A DNA stretch of 7,074 nucleotides from Lachnospiraceae bacterium (GCA_016282215.1 JAEEKC010000250.1:1-7074), one strand, 5' to 3'. Counted from the first letter of the stretch, positions 1 through 6,457 are shown. Made by a program: numbers and translations. Notes: generated by a model not told the origin, from the sequence alone.

Positions 1-188
1 CGTCATCTTTTTATTCGATCGTAGTTTTATCGGGAGAAGGTATCATAGAAACCGAAGAGACAGGGACAGATAATACAGTTGTGCTCCAAAAGGAAAATTT
101 CCGGCCCGGCAACAGTTTCTTCCTCCCGGCCGGACAGAAGATCGTGCGGATCACAGGGGAATGTGAAGTGATATTGAGTCACGTTTGA
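1..188 (+). CDS. manA: Mannose-6-phosphate isomerase, class I (C-terminal fragment)
   Basis: This is the 3' end of a gene that starts before the window. Read from base 3, the frame is open for 61 codons and closes with TGA at 186-188, followed directly by an in-frame TAA. The peptide has the pattern of the C-terminal cupin half of class I phosphomannose isomerases: a strand ending VLSGEG, then a glycine-led turn and FFLPAG (PGNSFFLPAG), then a final strand reading ITGECEVILSHV. Family members interconvert fructose-6-phosphate and mannose-6-phosphate in the cytoplasm using zinc. The catalytic metal ligands lie upstream and cannot be checked. The context supports the call, since a mannose-1-phosphate guanylyltransferase without its own isomerase domain and a GDP-fucose synthase lie downstream. 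Another cupin sugar isomerase remains possible. The next gene starts 40 bases on. Confidence 0.72.
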   Translation, partial: SSFYSIVVLSGEGIIETEETGTDNTVVLQKENFRPGNSFFLPAGQKIVRITGECEVILSHV

Positions 189-228
189 TAATAGGATACA
201 AAGGCGTCATAGATTCAAGGAGAGAAGC

Positions 229-945
229 ATGAATGTAGCGATCATCATAGCAAGCGGCAGCGGTCAGAGAATGGGACAGGATATCCCCAAGCAGTTTATC
301 AATGTTTATGATAAACCGGTGCTTCTGTATACGCTCGAAGGGTTCCAAAAACACCCCGAGATCGACGCGATCGAAGTCGTGACACTGGAGGGCTGGCATG
401 ATATCGTATGGGCCTATTCCAAGCAGTTTAACATCACGAAGTTGAAATGGGTGGTCAGCGGCGGCGCGACCGCACAGGAATCCATCCGAAACGGCGTATA
501 CAATCTTGAAGGCATCGTAAGCGATGATGATATCACGATCATTCATGACGGTATCCGGCCGCTGGTGGACGAAACGGTATTATCCGACGTGATCGTAAAG
601 TGCAGGCAGTACGGAAATGCAGTAACAAGCCTGCCATATAATGAGCAAATCTTTGTGGTGGATGATGAGATCAGCACGGTCAAATATATCCCAAGAGAAA
701 CACTGCGCAGGGTTTCCACGCCGCAGGCATATACGTTTAAAATGTTAGCAGACGCTTACCATGAGGCGTATGAAAAAGAGATTGGGATTTATGGTTCGGC
801 CTATACAAATACCATGATGGTGGAGCTGGGGCACAGGTTGTATTTCGCAGCCGGTTCCGACAAGAATATTAAGCTGACAACGAAGGATGACCTGGAAATG
901 TTCAAGGCATATCTGAAGTCGGATAAGGATAACTGGCTGAAGTAG
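229..945 (+). CDS. IspD/TarI-family cytidylyltransferase, probably for a surface-polymer CDP-alditol or CDP-sugar
   Basis: The 238-residue protein has the expected length and motifs of the IspD/TarI family, which transfers CMP from CTP to a phosphorylated polyol or sugar phosphate. Visible motifs are the nucleotide-binding loop ASGSGQRMGQDIPKQF (residues 8-23, with R14 and K21 at the catalytic positions), SGGATAQESIRNG (77-89), HDGIRP (106-111, with the metal-binding Asp at 107), PRETLRRVSTPQAY (155-168) and NIKLTTKDDL (213-222). AAGGAG lies a few bases before the ATG. The HDGIRP variant and the polysaccharide context argue against a housekeeping MEP-pathway IspD and for a capsule or teichoic-acid-type enzyme such as ribitol-5-phosphate cytidylyltransferase. 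No TarJ-type alcohol dehydrogenase adjoins it; the next gene is an extended SDR. The family is clear, but the substrate is not determined. Confidence 0.85.
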   Translation: MNVAIIIASGSGQRMGQDIPKQFINVYDKPVLLYTLEGFQKHPEIDAIEVVTLEGWHDIVWAYSKQFNITKLKWVVSGGATAQESIRNGVYNLEGIVSDDDITIIHDGIRPLVDETVLSDVIVKCRQYGNAVTSLPYNEQIFVVDDEISTVKYIPRETLRRVSTPQAYTFKMLADAYHEAYEKEIGIYGSAYTNTMMVELGHRLYFAAGSDKNIKLTTKDDLEMFKAYLKSDKDNWLK

Positions 946-1100
946 TGCAGGGCGACCGTAAAAAACCGGCGGAATCGGAATGGAATCAAAACGCAAAATC
1001 CGGTATGAAGATTCGAAGCGGAAAACAATTGATCAATGAAAAGCATAAGGCTCGATAGAAAGATACAGAGCAAAAAATTCTATAAAAAGACAGGAAATAT
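946..1100. other. Long gap between cytidylyltransferase and SDR genes
   Basis: These 155 bases are longer than the gaps between the other co-directional genes (23-72). The stretch is purine-rich and shows no hairpin-plus-T terminator and no recognisable promoter. It holds two tiny open frames joined by an ATGA overlap (19 codons from ATG 980, 37 codons from ATG 1036), neither with a recognisable product; the second runs into the SDR coding sequence in another frame. I see no supported gene here. Confidence 0.5.
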
Positions 1101-2237
1101 ATGGAACAAAACAAACTATATGCAAATAAACTGTATAAGGAAGATGTAAGGCGTGTCGCAGGACTGCCCCTGCTCTGGGAAAAGCTGCAGGGCAGAGCAC
1201 TGATGCTTTCCGGAGCAAGCGGAATGATCGGAAGCTTTCTTGTAGATGTGATCATGCAGAAAAATGAAAGCGGCCTGTCCTGTCATGTGTATGCGCTCGG
1301 CCGTGATCCGGAAAGATTAGAAAAGCGTTTTTCCGGTTGGGAAGGATCTTCATTTTTACACTTTATCCCATATGATGTCAAATGCCCGATCAAGGCCGTG
1401 CCTACAGATCAGGAAGCATCTGACAGAGGATCACCAAAACCGGATGAGATGCCGGAAACTGATGAGCGCCTTTTTCCCTCGCATATGGATTATATCCTGC
1501 ATCTTGCATCCAATACTCATCCTGTACAGTATGCGACGGATCCCATCGGTACCATTACAACCAATCTGACCGGTCTTCAGAATATGCTCGATTATGCAGA
1601 GCATGCCAAAGCGGTCAGGGTTTTGTTTGCTTCTTCCAATGAGATCTATGGTGAAAACCGAGGTGATGTTGAGCTGTTTACGGAAGACTATTGCGGCTAC
1701 ATCGATCCCAACAGTCTGCGGGCCGGGTATCCGGAAAGCAAGAGATGCGGCGAAGCGCTCTGTCAGGCATACAGAAAAGCAAAAGGGATGGATATTGTGA
1801 TCCCGCGTCTGACGAGATCCTATGGACCGACCATGCTGATGACGGACACCAAGGCGATCAGTCAGTTTATCAAAAAGGGAGTGGCAGGGGAGGATATTAT
1901 TCTCAAATCCGAGGGAACGCAGTTATACAGTTACACTTATGTAGCAGATGCGGTCAGCGGACTTTTGACGATCCTGCTGAGCGGGAAGGATGGAGAAGCA
2001 TATAATATCGCGGATGAAGCCTCCGATATCATGTTGAAGGATTTAGCGGATATCATTGCAAGTGAGGCGGGCAAGAAGGTAGTATTTGAACTTCCGGACG
2101 CGACAGAATCAGCGGGTTACAGCAAGGCGACGAAAGCACGGCTTGACGGCAGTAAATGCAAGGCGCTTGGATGGAAACCGCATTATGAGATCAGAGAAGG
2201 ATTAGAGAGAACGATACGGATCCTGCGACAGCTGTGA
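1101..2237 (+). CDS. Extended SDR, NAD-dependent epimerase/dehydratase family
   Basis: The 378-residue protein is an extended short-chain dehydrogenase/reductase expected to act on a nucleotide-activated sugar with tightly bound NAD(P). The Rossmann loop SGASGMIGSF spans 37-46 after an approximately 30-residue lead. HLASNTHP (134-141) follows the fourth strand. The catalytic Ser sits in FASSNEIYGE (176-185) and the Tyr/Lys pair in YPESK (Y210, K214). The blocks around 176-245 most resemble UDP-glucuronate decarboxylases and related dehydratases. Two oddities are a hydrophilic insertion at about 95-126 and a phosphate-binding block reading EGTQLYSYTYV (271-281), where relatives usually carry Arg after Gln. 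AGGA lies upstream of the ATG, and an in-frame TAA at 1083-1085 excludes a longer start. It follows the cytidylyltransferase by 155 bases and may act in the same pathway. The product is unknown. Confidence 0.82.
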   Translation: MEQNKLYANKLYKEDVRRVAGLPLLWEKLQGRALMLSGASGMIGSFLVDVIMQKNESGLSCHVYALGRDPERLEKRFSGWEGSSFLHFIPYDVKCPIKAVPTDQEASDRGSPKPDEMPETDERLFPSHMDYILHLASNTHPVQYATDPIGTITTNLTGLQNMLDYAEHAKAVRVLFASSNEIYGENRGDVELFTEDYCGYIDPNSLRAGYPESKRCGEALCQAYRKAKGMDIVIPRLTRSYGPTMLMTDTKAISQFIKKGVAGEDIILKSEGTQLYSYTYVADAVSGLLTILLSGKDGEAYNIADEASDIMLKDLADIIASEAGKKVVFELPDATESAGYSKATKARLDGSKCKALGWKPHYEIREGLERTIRILRQL

Positions 2238-2254
2238 GAATCATATGCGGCAGA

Positions 2255-3343
2255 TCATTTTACGGTATTGTCGGAAGGGTGTGAAATAATCTGTGAGATC
2301 AGGCGAACACAGAGTTTGATCAGCTCATGCCACACAAGTCCGATCAGGATCGAGGCAAAGAAAACAGCGATCCGGAAACCAACTGATTTTTGCAGCAAAA
2401 TGCCGGTAATCTCGCCCCAGTATTTAAAGATATACAGATGGGCCAGGAAGATCTCAAGGCTTGCGGATCCGATGAGATCCAGGGGTTTCAACAGAATGCT
2501 CTTTGGATCTTTCGTCAGAGAAAAGAGACGGCAAAGCAGCAGGGAAAACGGTACGGTCATAGGGATCAGCGCATGCCACCAAAGACCGTAATCCCAAAGG
2601 ACGTCAATGCTGCAGCGGGACAGCACAAAGAAGTGGATCGTGCCGAAAACTGCAGTGATCCCAAGGCAGATGGCAAGAGATCTTTTGGAGTATTCTTTTT
2701 TTGTCAGTTCATCGCCGCTTGCCATATACATGCCGAGAAGAAAAGCCGGGATCCGGATAAAGGTGATCAAAAGATCCCTGTTTCCGAAATAGCTGTAGGC
2801 CGCGATCCAGGAGACGGCACACAGAATCCCGCAGGTAGTTAGCCGATGCTTACTTTCCTTCAGGAAGGAAAAGGGGATCGGTGCGATCAGGTAATACAGG
2901 AAGATGGTATACACATACCAGTTTCCCTGATTGCCAAGCTGGGCGCGAAAGCCCTGGAAGGTCAGAAAGCCGATGATCTCTTTCAGAGAAAAACGCAGGC
3001 CGAAGACAGCCTTATCAATGATGATATGCGCCAGCAGAAAACTTCCCCAGACGGGCATCAGTTTGCCGAGGCGTTTCAGGAAATAGTCTTTCGTGGTGTT
3101 ACGGTTCAGTGAGTGGTACAGACCGAAACCGCTGAGCATAAAGAAAATATCCACGCTGATATGCGCGGCCAGCTGCAAAAACCGGAAGGGCTCTTTTGCG
3201 GCGGTCAGTCCAAGCAGCATGGCATGATTATACATCACCCACAAAGTGGCAAGCCCCATCAGGGGTGTCCGGTACTGTGACAATAAGGAATAAGGTGTGA
3301 TGGCACCTGATTGCGGTGCATTTTTATCTTGCACTGTTTTCAT
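2255..3343 (-). CDS. Membrane acyltransferase, acyltransferase-3 family
   Basis: This 362-residue, strongly hydrophobic protein has about ten likely membrane segments and matches the acyltransferase-3 (OafA/WecH-type) pattern. R25 and H40 lie on the first segment (YRTPLMGLATLWVMYNH), followed by DIFFMLSGFGLYHSL (65-79), NWYVYTIFLYYLIAP (141-155), IRIPAFLLGM (196-205) and GSASLEIFLAHLYIF (292-306). Family members move acyl groups, often acetyl, across the cytoplasmic membrane onto extracellular sugars, so O-acylation of this locus's glycan is the natural guess. No C-terminal SGNH domain is present. It is the only minus-strand gene in the window: 17 bases separate its stop from that of the SDR gene, and it is divergent from fcl. 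No good Shine-Dalgarno precedes the ATG, but no other in-frame start lies between it and an upstream stop, and R25 must be retained. Confidence 0.88.
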   Translation of the reverse strand: MKTVQDKNAPQSGAITPYSLLSQYRTPLMGLATLWVMYNHAMLLGLTAAKEPFRFLQLAAHISVDIFFMLSGFGLYHSLNRNTTKDYFLKRLGKLMPVWGSFLLAHIIIDKAVFGLRFSLKEIIGFLTFQGFRAQLGNQGNWYVYTIFLYYLIAPIPFSFLKESKHRLTTCGILCAVSWIAAYSYFGNRDLLITFIRIPAFLLGMYMASGDELTKKEYSKRSLAICLGITAVFGTIHFFVLSRCSIDVLWDYGLWWHALIPMTVPFSLLLCRLFSLTKDPKSILLKPLDLIGSASLEIFLAHLYIFKYWGEITGILLQKSVGFRIAVFFASILIGLVWHELIKLCVRLISQIISHPSDNTVK

Positions 3344-3357
3344 ACATCTAAATGTAT
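3342..3357. repeat. Inverted repeat over the acyltransferase start codon
   Basis: ATACAT (3342-3347) and ATGTAT (3352-3357) are perfect 6-base arms around a 4-base spacer. The left arm covers two bases of the minus-strand start codon of the acyltransferase. In that mRNA the arms could pair into a weak, AU-only-rich hairpin that hides the start; alternatively the DNA could be a regulator half-site pair. The arms are short and AT-rich, so chance is a real alternative. Confidence 0.35.
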
Positions 3358-3443
3358 CACAACTGATATGGGAATGCTACTTTTTTTTGATATGACAAAA
3401 GCGGGATGAGACAAAAAAATTATTTAATACAAAGAAAGGAAGA
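3344..3443. promoter_or_regulatory. Divergent intergenic region between acyltransferase and fcl
   Basis: These 100 bases separate two genes transcribed away from each other, so both must initiate here unless fcl is read from elsewhere. The stretch is AT-rich and includes a run of eight T (3381-3388), a TTGATA hexamer (3387-3392) and a TTTAAT hexamer (3423-3428), the last close to a plus-strand -10 consensus. No -35/-10 pair with standard spacing could be assembled for either strand, so the promoter role is inferred from gene orientation. Confidence 0.4.
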
Positions 3444-4394
3444 ATGAATAAAATGGAAAAAAATGCAAAGATTTACGTAGCCGGACACAGGGGCATGGTA
3501 GGATCAGCCATTGTCAGAAGGCTGCAAAAGGAAGGCTATGAAAATATCATAACAAGGACACATGCAGAGCTGGATCTGTGTGATCAGACAGCAGTGCGGG
3601 AATTCTTTGAGAAGGAAAAACCGGAGTATGTTTTTCTGGCAGCGGCAAAGGTAGGCGGCATTGAGGCAAACCAGAGCGCACTGGCGGATTTTATGTATGA
3701 AAATATGATCCTGGAGATGAATGTGATCCACTCAGCATGGCAGAATGGCTGTAAGAAGTTGGAGTTTTTGGGCTCCTCCTGCATCTATCCGAGAATGGCA
3801 CCCCAGCCCATGCCGGAAAGCTGTCTTTTAACAAGTGAACTGGAAAAGACAAATGAGGCTTATGCACTGGCCAAGATCTCGGGGCTGAAGTATTGTGAGT
3901 TTTTGAACAGGCAATACGGAACGGATTATATTTCGGTTATGCCCACAAATCTGTATGGGCCCAATGACAATTATCATCCGACGCATTCCCATGTGCTGCC
4001 GGCCCTGATCAGGCGTTTCCATGAAGCAAAAGAAAGCGGCGCGTCGTCCGTTACCTGCTGGGGAGACGGCAGCCCGCTCCGCGAGTTTTTATATGTGGAT
4101 GATCTGGCGGATCTTTGCGTGTTCCTGATGAACAATTACAGCGGAAATGAAACGGTCAATGCCGGTACCGGCAAGGAACTGACCATTAAGGAGCTGACAG
4201 AGCTTGTGGCAAAAGTGGTAGGATATGAAGGGAAGATTGAATGGGATCCTTCCAAACCCAACGGCACGCCAAGAAAACTCTTAGATGTTTCCAAAGCAAC
4301 CAAACTCGGCTGGACCTACAAAACAGAACTGGAAGACGGGATCCGGCTGGCTTATGAAGACTTTTTGAATAACCCGATGCGGGCGGAGAGATAG
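3444..4394 (+). CDS. fcl: GDP-L-fucose synthase
   Basis: The 316-residue protein is a close match to GDP-L-fucose synthase (GDP-4-keto-6-deoxymannose 3,5-epimerase/4-reductase), which uses NADPH to make GDP-L-fucose in the cytoplasm. Visible landmarks are the Rossmann loop GHRGMVG (14-20), AAAKVGGI (66-73), LGSSCIYP (109-116), NEAYALAK (137-144) and PTNLYGPNDNYHPTHSH (167-183). S111, C113, Y140, K144 and H183 line up with the catalytic Ser107, Cys109, Tyr136, Lys140 and His179 of the E. coli enzyme at a constant offset of four. The phosphate-binding block PLREFLYVDD (211-220) is intact. The start could be ATG 3444, with AGGA only three bases away, or in-frame ATG 3453 with looser spacing; the family core begins after both. 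Its usual partner Gmd, which makes the substrate, is not in this window. Confidence 0.95.
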   Translation: MNKMEKNAKIYVAGHRGMVGSAIVRRLQKEGYENIITRTHAELDLCDQTAVREFFEKEKPEYVFLAAAKVGGIEANQSALADFMYENMILEMNVIHSAWQNGCKKLEFLGSSCIYPRMAPQPMPESCLLTSELEKTNEAYALAKISGLKYCEFLNRQYGTDYISVMPTNLYGPNDNYHPTHSHVLPALIRRFHEAKESGASSVTCWGDGSPLREFLYVDDLADLCVFLMNNYSGNETVNAGTGKELTIKELTELVAKVVGYEGKIEWDPSKPNGTPRKLLDVSKATKLGWTYKTELEDGIRLAYEDFLNNPMRAER

Positions 4395-4448
4395 GAAGTG
4401 TAAAGTCCGATATGAAAAATACGGAGCCAATATACTAATGATAAGTTG

Positions 4449-4454
4449 AGGAGG
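4449..4454 (+). promoter_or_regulatory. Shine-Dalgarno that fixes the guanylyltransferase start
   Basis: A perfect AGGAGG, inside the longer purine run GAGGAGGAAGG, ends six bases before ATG 4461. An in-frame TTG at 4446 would place this site inside the coding sequence, adding five residues (four of them before the ATG codon encoded by the site itself), so ATG 4461 is the better start. Confidence 0.85.
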
Positions 4455-4460
4455 AAGGTT

Positions 4461-5459
4461 ATGAATGTGATACTGTTGTCCGGCGGTTCCGGAAGAAGGC
4501 TCTGGCCTTTATCAAATGATGTCAGGTCAAAGCAGTTTTTGCCTGTTTTTCAGAGGGAAGACGGTGCTTATGAGTCCATGGTGCAGCGGATGTACCGGAT
4601 GATCAAAGAAGTGGATGAGAATGCAAAGATCACCGTGGCAACGGCAGAATTTCAGGTTCCTCTTTTGAAAGAACAGTTAGGGGAAAACGTCGGCATTTCC
4701 ATAGAACCCTGCAGACGCGATACCTTCCCGGCGATTGCCCTTGCGACGGCTTTTCTTCGGGACAAGCTTGGTGTGGATGAAAAAGACTCGGTCGTGGTCT
4801 GCCCCGTGGATCCGTATGTGAATTCGGATTACTATGAAATGCTGAAGAAGCTCGCAGACAGGGCCAAAGACTCAGAGGCCAATCTGGTGCTGATGGGAAT
4901 GGAGCCGACGTATCCGAGTGAGCTCTACGGTTACGTGATCCCGGAAAGCAGCGAGCCCCTTTCCAAAGTGGAAGCCTTCAAGGAAAAGCCGGATGCAAAG
5001 ACCGCGGCAGAATATATTGAGAAAGGTGCGTTGTGGAACGGCGGTGTGTTTGCTTACCGTATCGGTTATGTGATGGAAAAAGCAAAAGAGCTTATGAATG
5101 TAACAAGCTATCAGGCTATGTTTGACGGGTATGCTGACTGTCAGAAAATCAGCTTTGACTATGCGGTTGCGGAGAAGGAGCCGCTGATCGAGATCATACG
5201 CTTTTCCGGCTCCTGGCAGGATCTCGGCTCTTTTGATATGCTGACCACGGTGCTGAAGCCGGATGCCATCGGAAAGAGCATGATGGATGAGACCTGTGAG
5301 AATGTCCATGTTCTCAATGAAACGGATCTGCCGGTACTTTGCATGGGCCTTAAGGATATCGTGGTAGCGGTATCAAAGGATGGCATACTGGTATCGGATA
5401 AGGCAAAAAGCTCTGCCATCAAGCCGTTTGTAGACCGGATCATGGATGGTGAAAAATGA
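4461..5459 (+). CDS. Mannose-1-phosphate guanylyltransferase, stand-alone type
   Basis: Started at ATG 4461, the protein has 332 residues and belongs to the nucleotidyltransferase family that makes GDP-mannose from GTP and mannose-1-phosphate. Motifs are GGSGRRLWPLS (8-18) with the R22-S-K24-Q25-F signature, EPCRRDTFPAI (82-92), PVDPY (115-119, with the likely metal-binding Asp at 117), FKEKPD (173-178), WNGGVFA (192-198), SFDYAVAEK (231-239) and WQDLGS (252-257). A short C-terminal region containing VVAVSKDGILV follows. There is no C-terminal isomerase domain as in bifunctional ManC/AlgA proteins of about 480 residues, which fits a separate ManA at the left edge. The N-terminal motifs depart from the usual PKQF and PADH forms, so another sugar-1-phosphate is possible. 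It lies 66 bases after fcl and 23 before rmlD, probably cotranscribed. Confidence 0.85.
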   Translation: MNVILLSGGSGRRLWPLSNDVRSKQFLPVFQREDGAYESMVQRMYRMIKEVDENAKITVATAEFQVPLLKEQLGENVGISIEPCRRDTFPAIALATAFLRDKLGVDEKDSVVVCPVDPYVNSDYYEMLKKLADRAKDSEANLVLMGMEPTYPSELYGYVIPESSEPLSKVEAFKEKPDAKTAAEYIEKGALWNGGVFAYRIGYVMEKAKELMNVTSYQAMFDGYADCQKISFDYAVAEKEPLIEIIRFSGSWQDLGSFDMLTTVLKPDAIGKSMMDETCENVHVLNETDLPVLCMGLKDIVVAVSKDGILVSDKAKSSAIKPFVDRIMDGEK

Positions 5460-5482
5460 GGTGAATTCAGGAGGAAAGAAGG

Positions 5483-6403
5483 ATGAAGGTATTTGTAACA
5501 GGCGTAGGCGGACAGCTGGGCAGAGACGTGATGAATGAACTGGCTAAAAGAGGGATTGAAGGGATCGGCAGCGATATCGCACCGTCCTTTTCGGGACTGC
5601 AGGACGGATCGCCGGTTACCACGATGCCCTATGTACAAATGGATATTACGGATGAGCAGGCAGTGGAAAAGACACTTGGTGAGCTTGCGCCGGATGCTGT
5701 CATTCATTGTGCTGCCTGGACTGCCGTGGATGCGGCTGAGGATGAAGAAAACAAACCGAAGGTCATGGCGATCAATGTAAAGGGCACGGAGTCCATCGCA
5801 AAAGCTGCTGCGGCTATCGATGCTAAAATGATGTATATCAGTACTGACTATGTTTTCAACGGGCAGGGCACCGAGCCCTGGGAGCCGGACTGCAAAGACT
5901 ATGCACCGCTGAATGTGTATGGCGAAAGCAAGCTGCTCGGAGAAAAAGCGGTCAGCGGGCTTCTTTCCAAATACTTCATTGTGCGCATCGCATGGGTTTT
6001 CGGACAGAACGGAAACAACTTTATCAAGACTATGCTGCGTGTGGGAAAAAGCCATGATGAGGTGCGGGTGGTGAATGACCAGATCGGAACACCGACCTAT
6101 ACGCTGGATCTGGCCAGGCTTCTTGTGGATATGATCGAAACCGAGAAATACGGTTATTATCATGCAACAAATGAGGGCGGCTTCATTTCCTGGTATGATT
6201 TTACCTGCGAGATCTTCCGGCAGGCGGGCTATGCAACGAAAGTAACACCTGTAACAACGGCTGAGTATGGGATATCCAAAGCAGCCAGACCCTTTAATTC
6301 CAGACTGGATAAGAGCAAGCTCGCGGCAAACGGTTTTACGCCCCTTCCGGACTGGAAAGATGCGGTGGCAAGATATCTGGAAGTACTCGCTGACAGTGAA
6401 TGA
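5483..6403 (+). CDS. rfbD: dTDP-4-dehydrorhamnose reductase
   Basis: The 306-residue protein has the length and motifs of RmlD/RfbD, the cytoplasmic NAD(P)H-dependent enzyme that reduces dTDP-4-keto-L-rhamnose to dTDP-L-rhamnose. It shows the nucleotide loop TGVGGQLG (6-13), HCAAWTAVDAAE (75-86), ISTDYVFNG (119-127, with T121 and D122 at the catalytic positions), YGESK (146-150, with Y146 and K150), RVVNDQIGTPTY (195-206) and RPFNSRLDKSKL (269-280). All are standard for the family. AGGAGG ends eight bases before the ATG. It follows the guanylyltransferase by 23 bases, so co-transcription is likely. The other three rhamnose genes (rmlA, rmlB, rmlC) are not in the window and must be elsewhere if dTDP-rhamnose is made. 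A long antisense open frame across this gene is a shadow. Confidence 0.94.
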   Translation: MKVFVTGVGGQLGRDVMNELAKRGIEGIGSDIAPSFSGLQDGSPVTTMPYVQMDITDEQAVEKTLGELAPDAVIHCAAWTAVDAAEDEENKPKVMAINVKGTESIAKAAAAIDAKMMYISTDYVFNGQGTEPWEPDCKDYAPLNVYGESKLLGEKAVSGLLSKYFIVRIAWVFGQNGNNFIKTMLRVGKSHDEVRVVNDQIGTPTYTLDLARLLVDMIETEKYGYYHATNEGGFISWYDFTCEIFRQAGYATKVTPVTTAEYGISKAARPFNSRLDKSKLAANGFTPLPDWKDAVARYLEVLADSE

Positions 6404-6433
6404 TCAAAATATATAAAGCACGATACGGAAATA

Positions 6434-6457
6434 CTGCAGTCAGGAAATGACTGACAG
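6434..6457 (+). other. Intercistronic hairpin between rfbD and glf
   Basis: CTGCAGTCA and TGACTG-A-CAG can form a nine-pair stem with one bulged A (6454) around a GGAAA loop (6443-6447). No run of T follows, so it does not look like an intrinsic terminator. It ends six bases before the AAGGAG site of glf, so it might mark an RNA processing or stability point, or modulate glf translation. The structure is visible, but its function is inferred. Confidence 0.45.

Noticed and set aside
229..945. Housekeeping IspD of the isoprenoid MEP pathway
   Set aside because: The HDGIRP variant of the usual HDAARP and the surface-polysaccharide neighbours fit a polymer-specific cytidylyltransferase better; motif reading alone does not fully exclude IspD.
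980..1149. Two tiny ATGA-overlapping frames in the gap before the SDR gene
   Set aside because: They are 19 and 37 codons with Lys/Arg-rich, unrecognisable products; the second overlaps the SDR start in another frame. They are compatible with chance in purine-rich DNA.
2390..2842. Plus-strand open frame of 150 codons inside the acyltransferase gene
   Set aside because: The minus strand carries a complete acyltransferase-3 protein with membrane segments and conserved motifs. The plus-strand product is a composition shadow with no ribosome site.
3381..3388. Run of eight T as an intrinsic terminator
   Set aside because: No GC-rich stem precedes it on the plus strand, and it lies between divergent genes, where no transcript is expected to end.
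4431..4436. TATACT as a -10 box for a promoter before the guanylyltransferase
   Set aside because: No acceptable -35 hexamer lies at 16-18 bases upstream; the short gap after fcl makes co-transcription simpler.
4446..4460. TTG start five codons upstream for the guanylyltransferase
   Set aside because: The strong AGGAGG would then lie inside the coding sequence, and the residues before ATG 4461 are simply the translation of that site.
5159..6163. Antisense open frame of 334 codons across the guanylyltransferase 3' end and rfbD
   Set aside because: The plus strand at this place encodes full RmlD and guanylyltransferase motifs. The antisense product shows no family pattern I recognise and spans two genes; long antisense frames arise easily from this codon usage.
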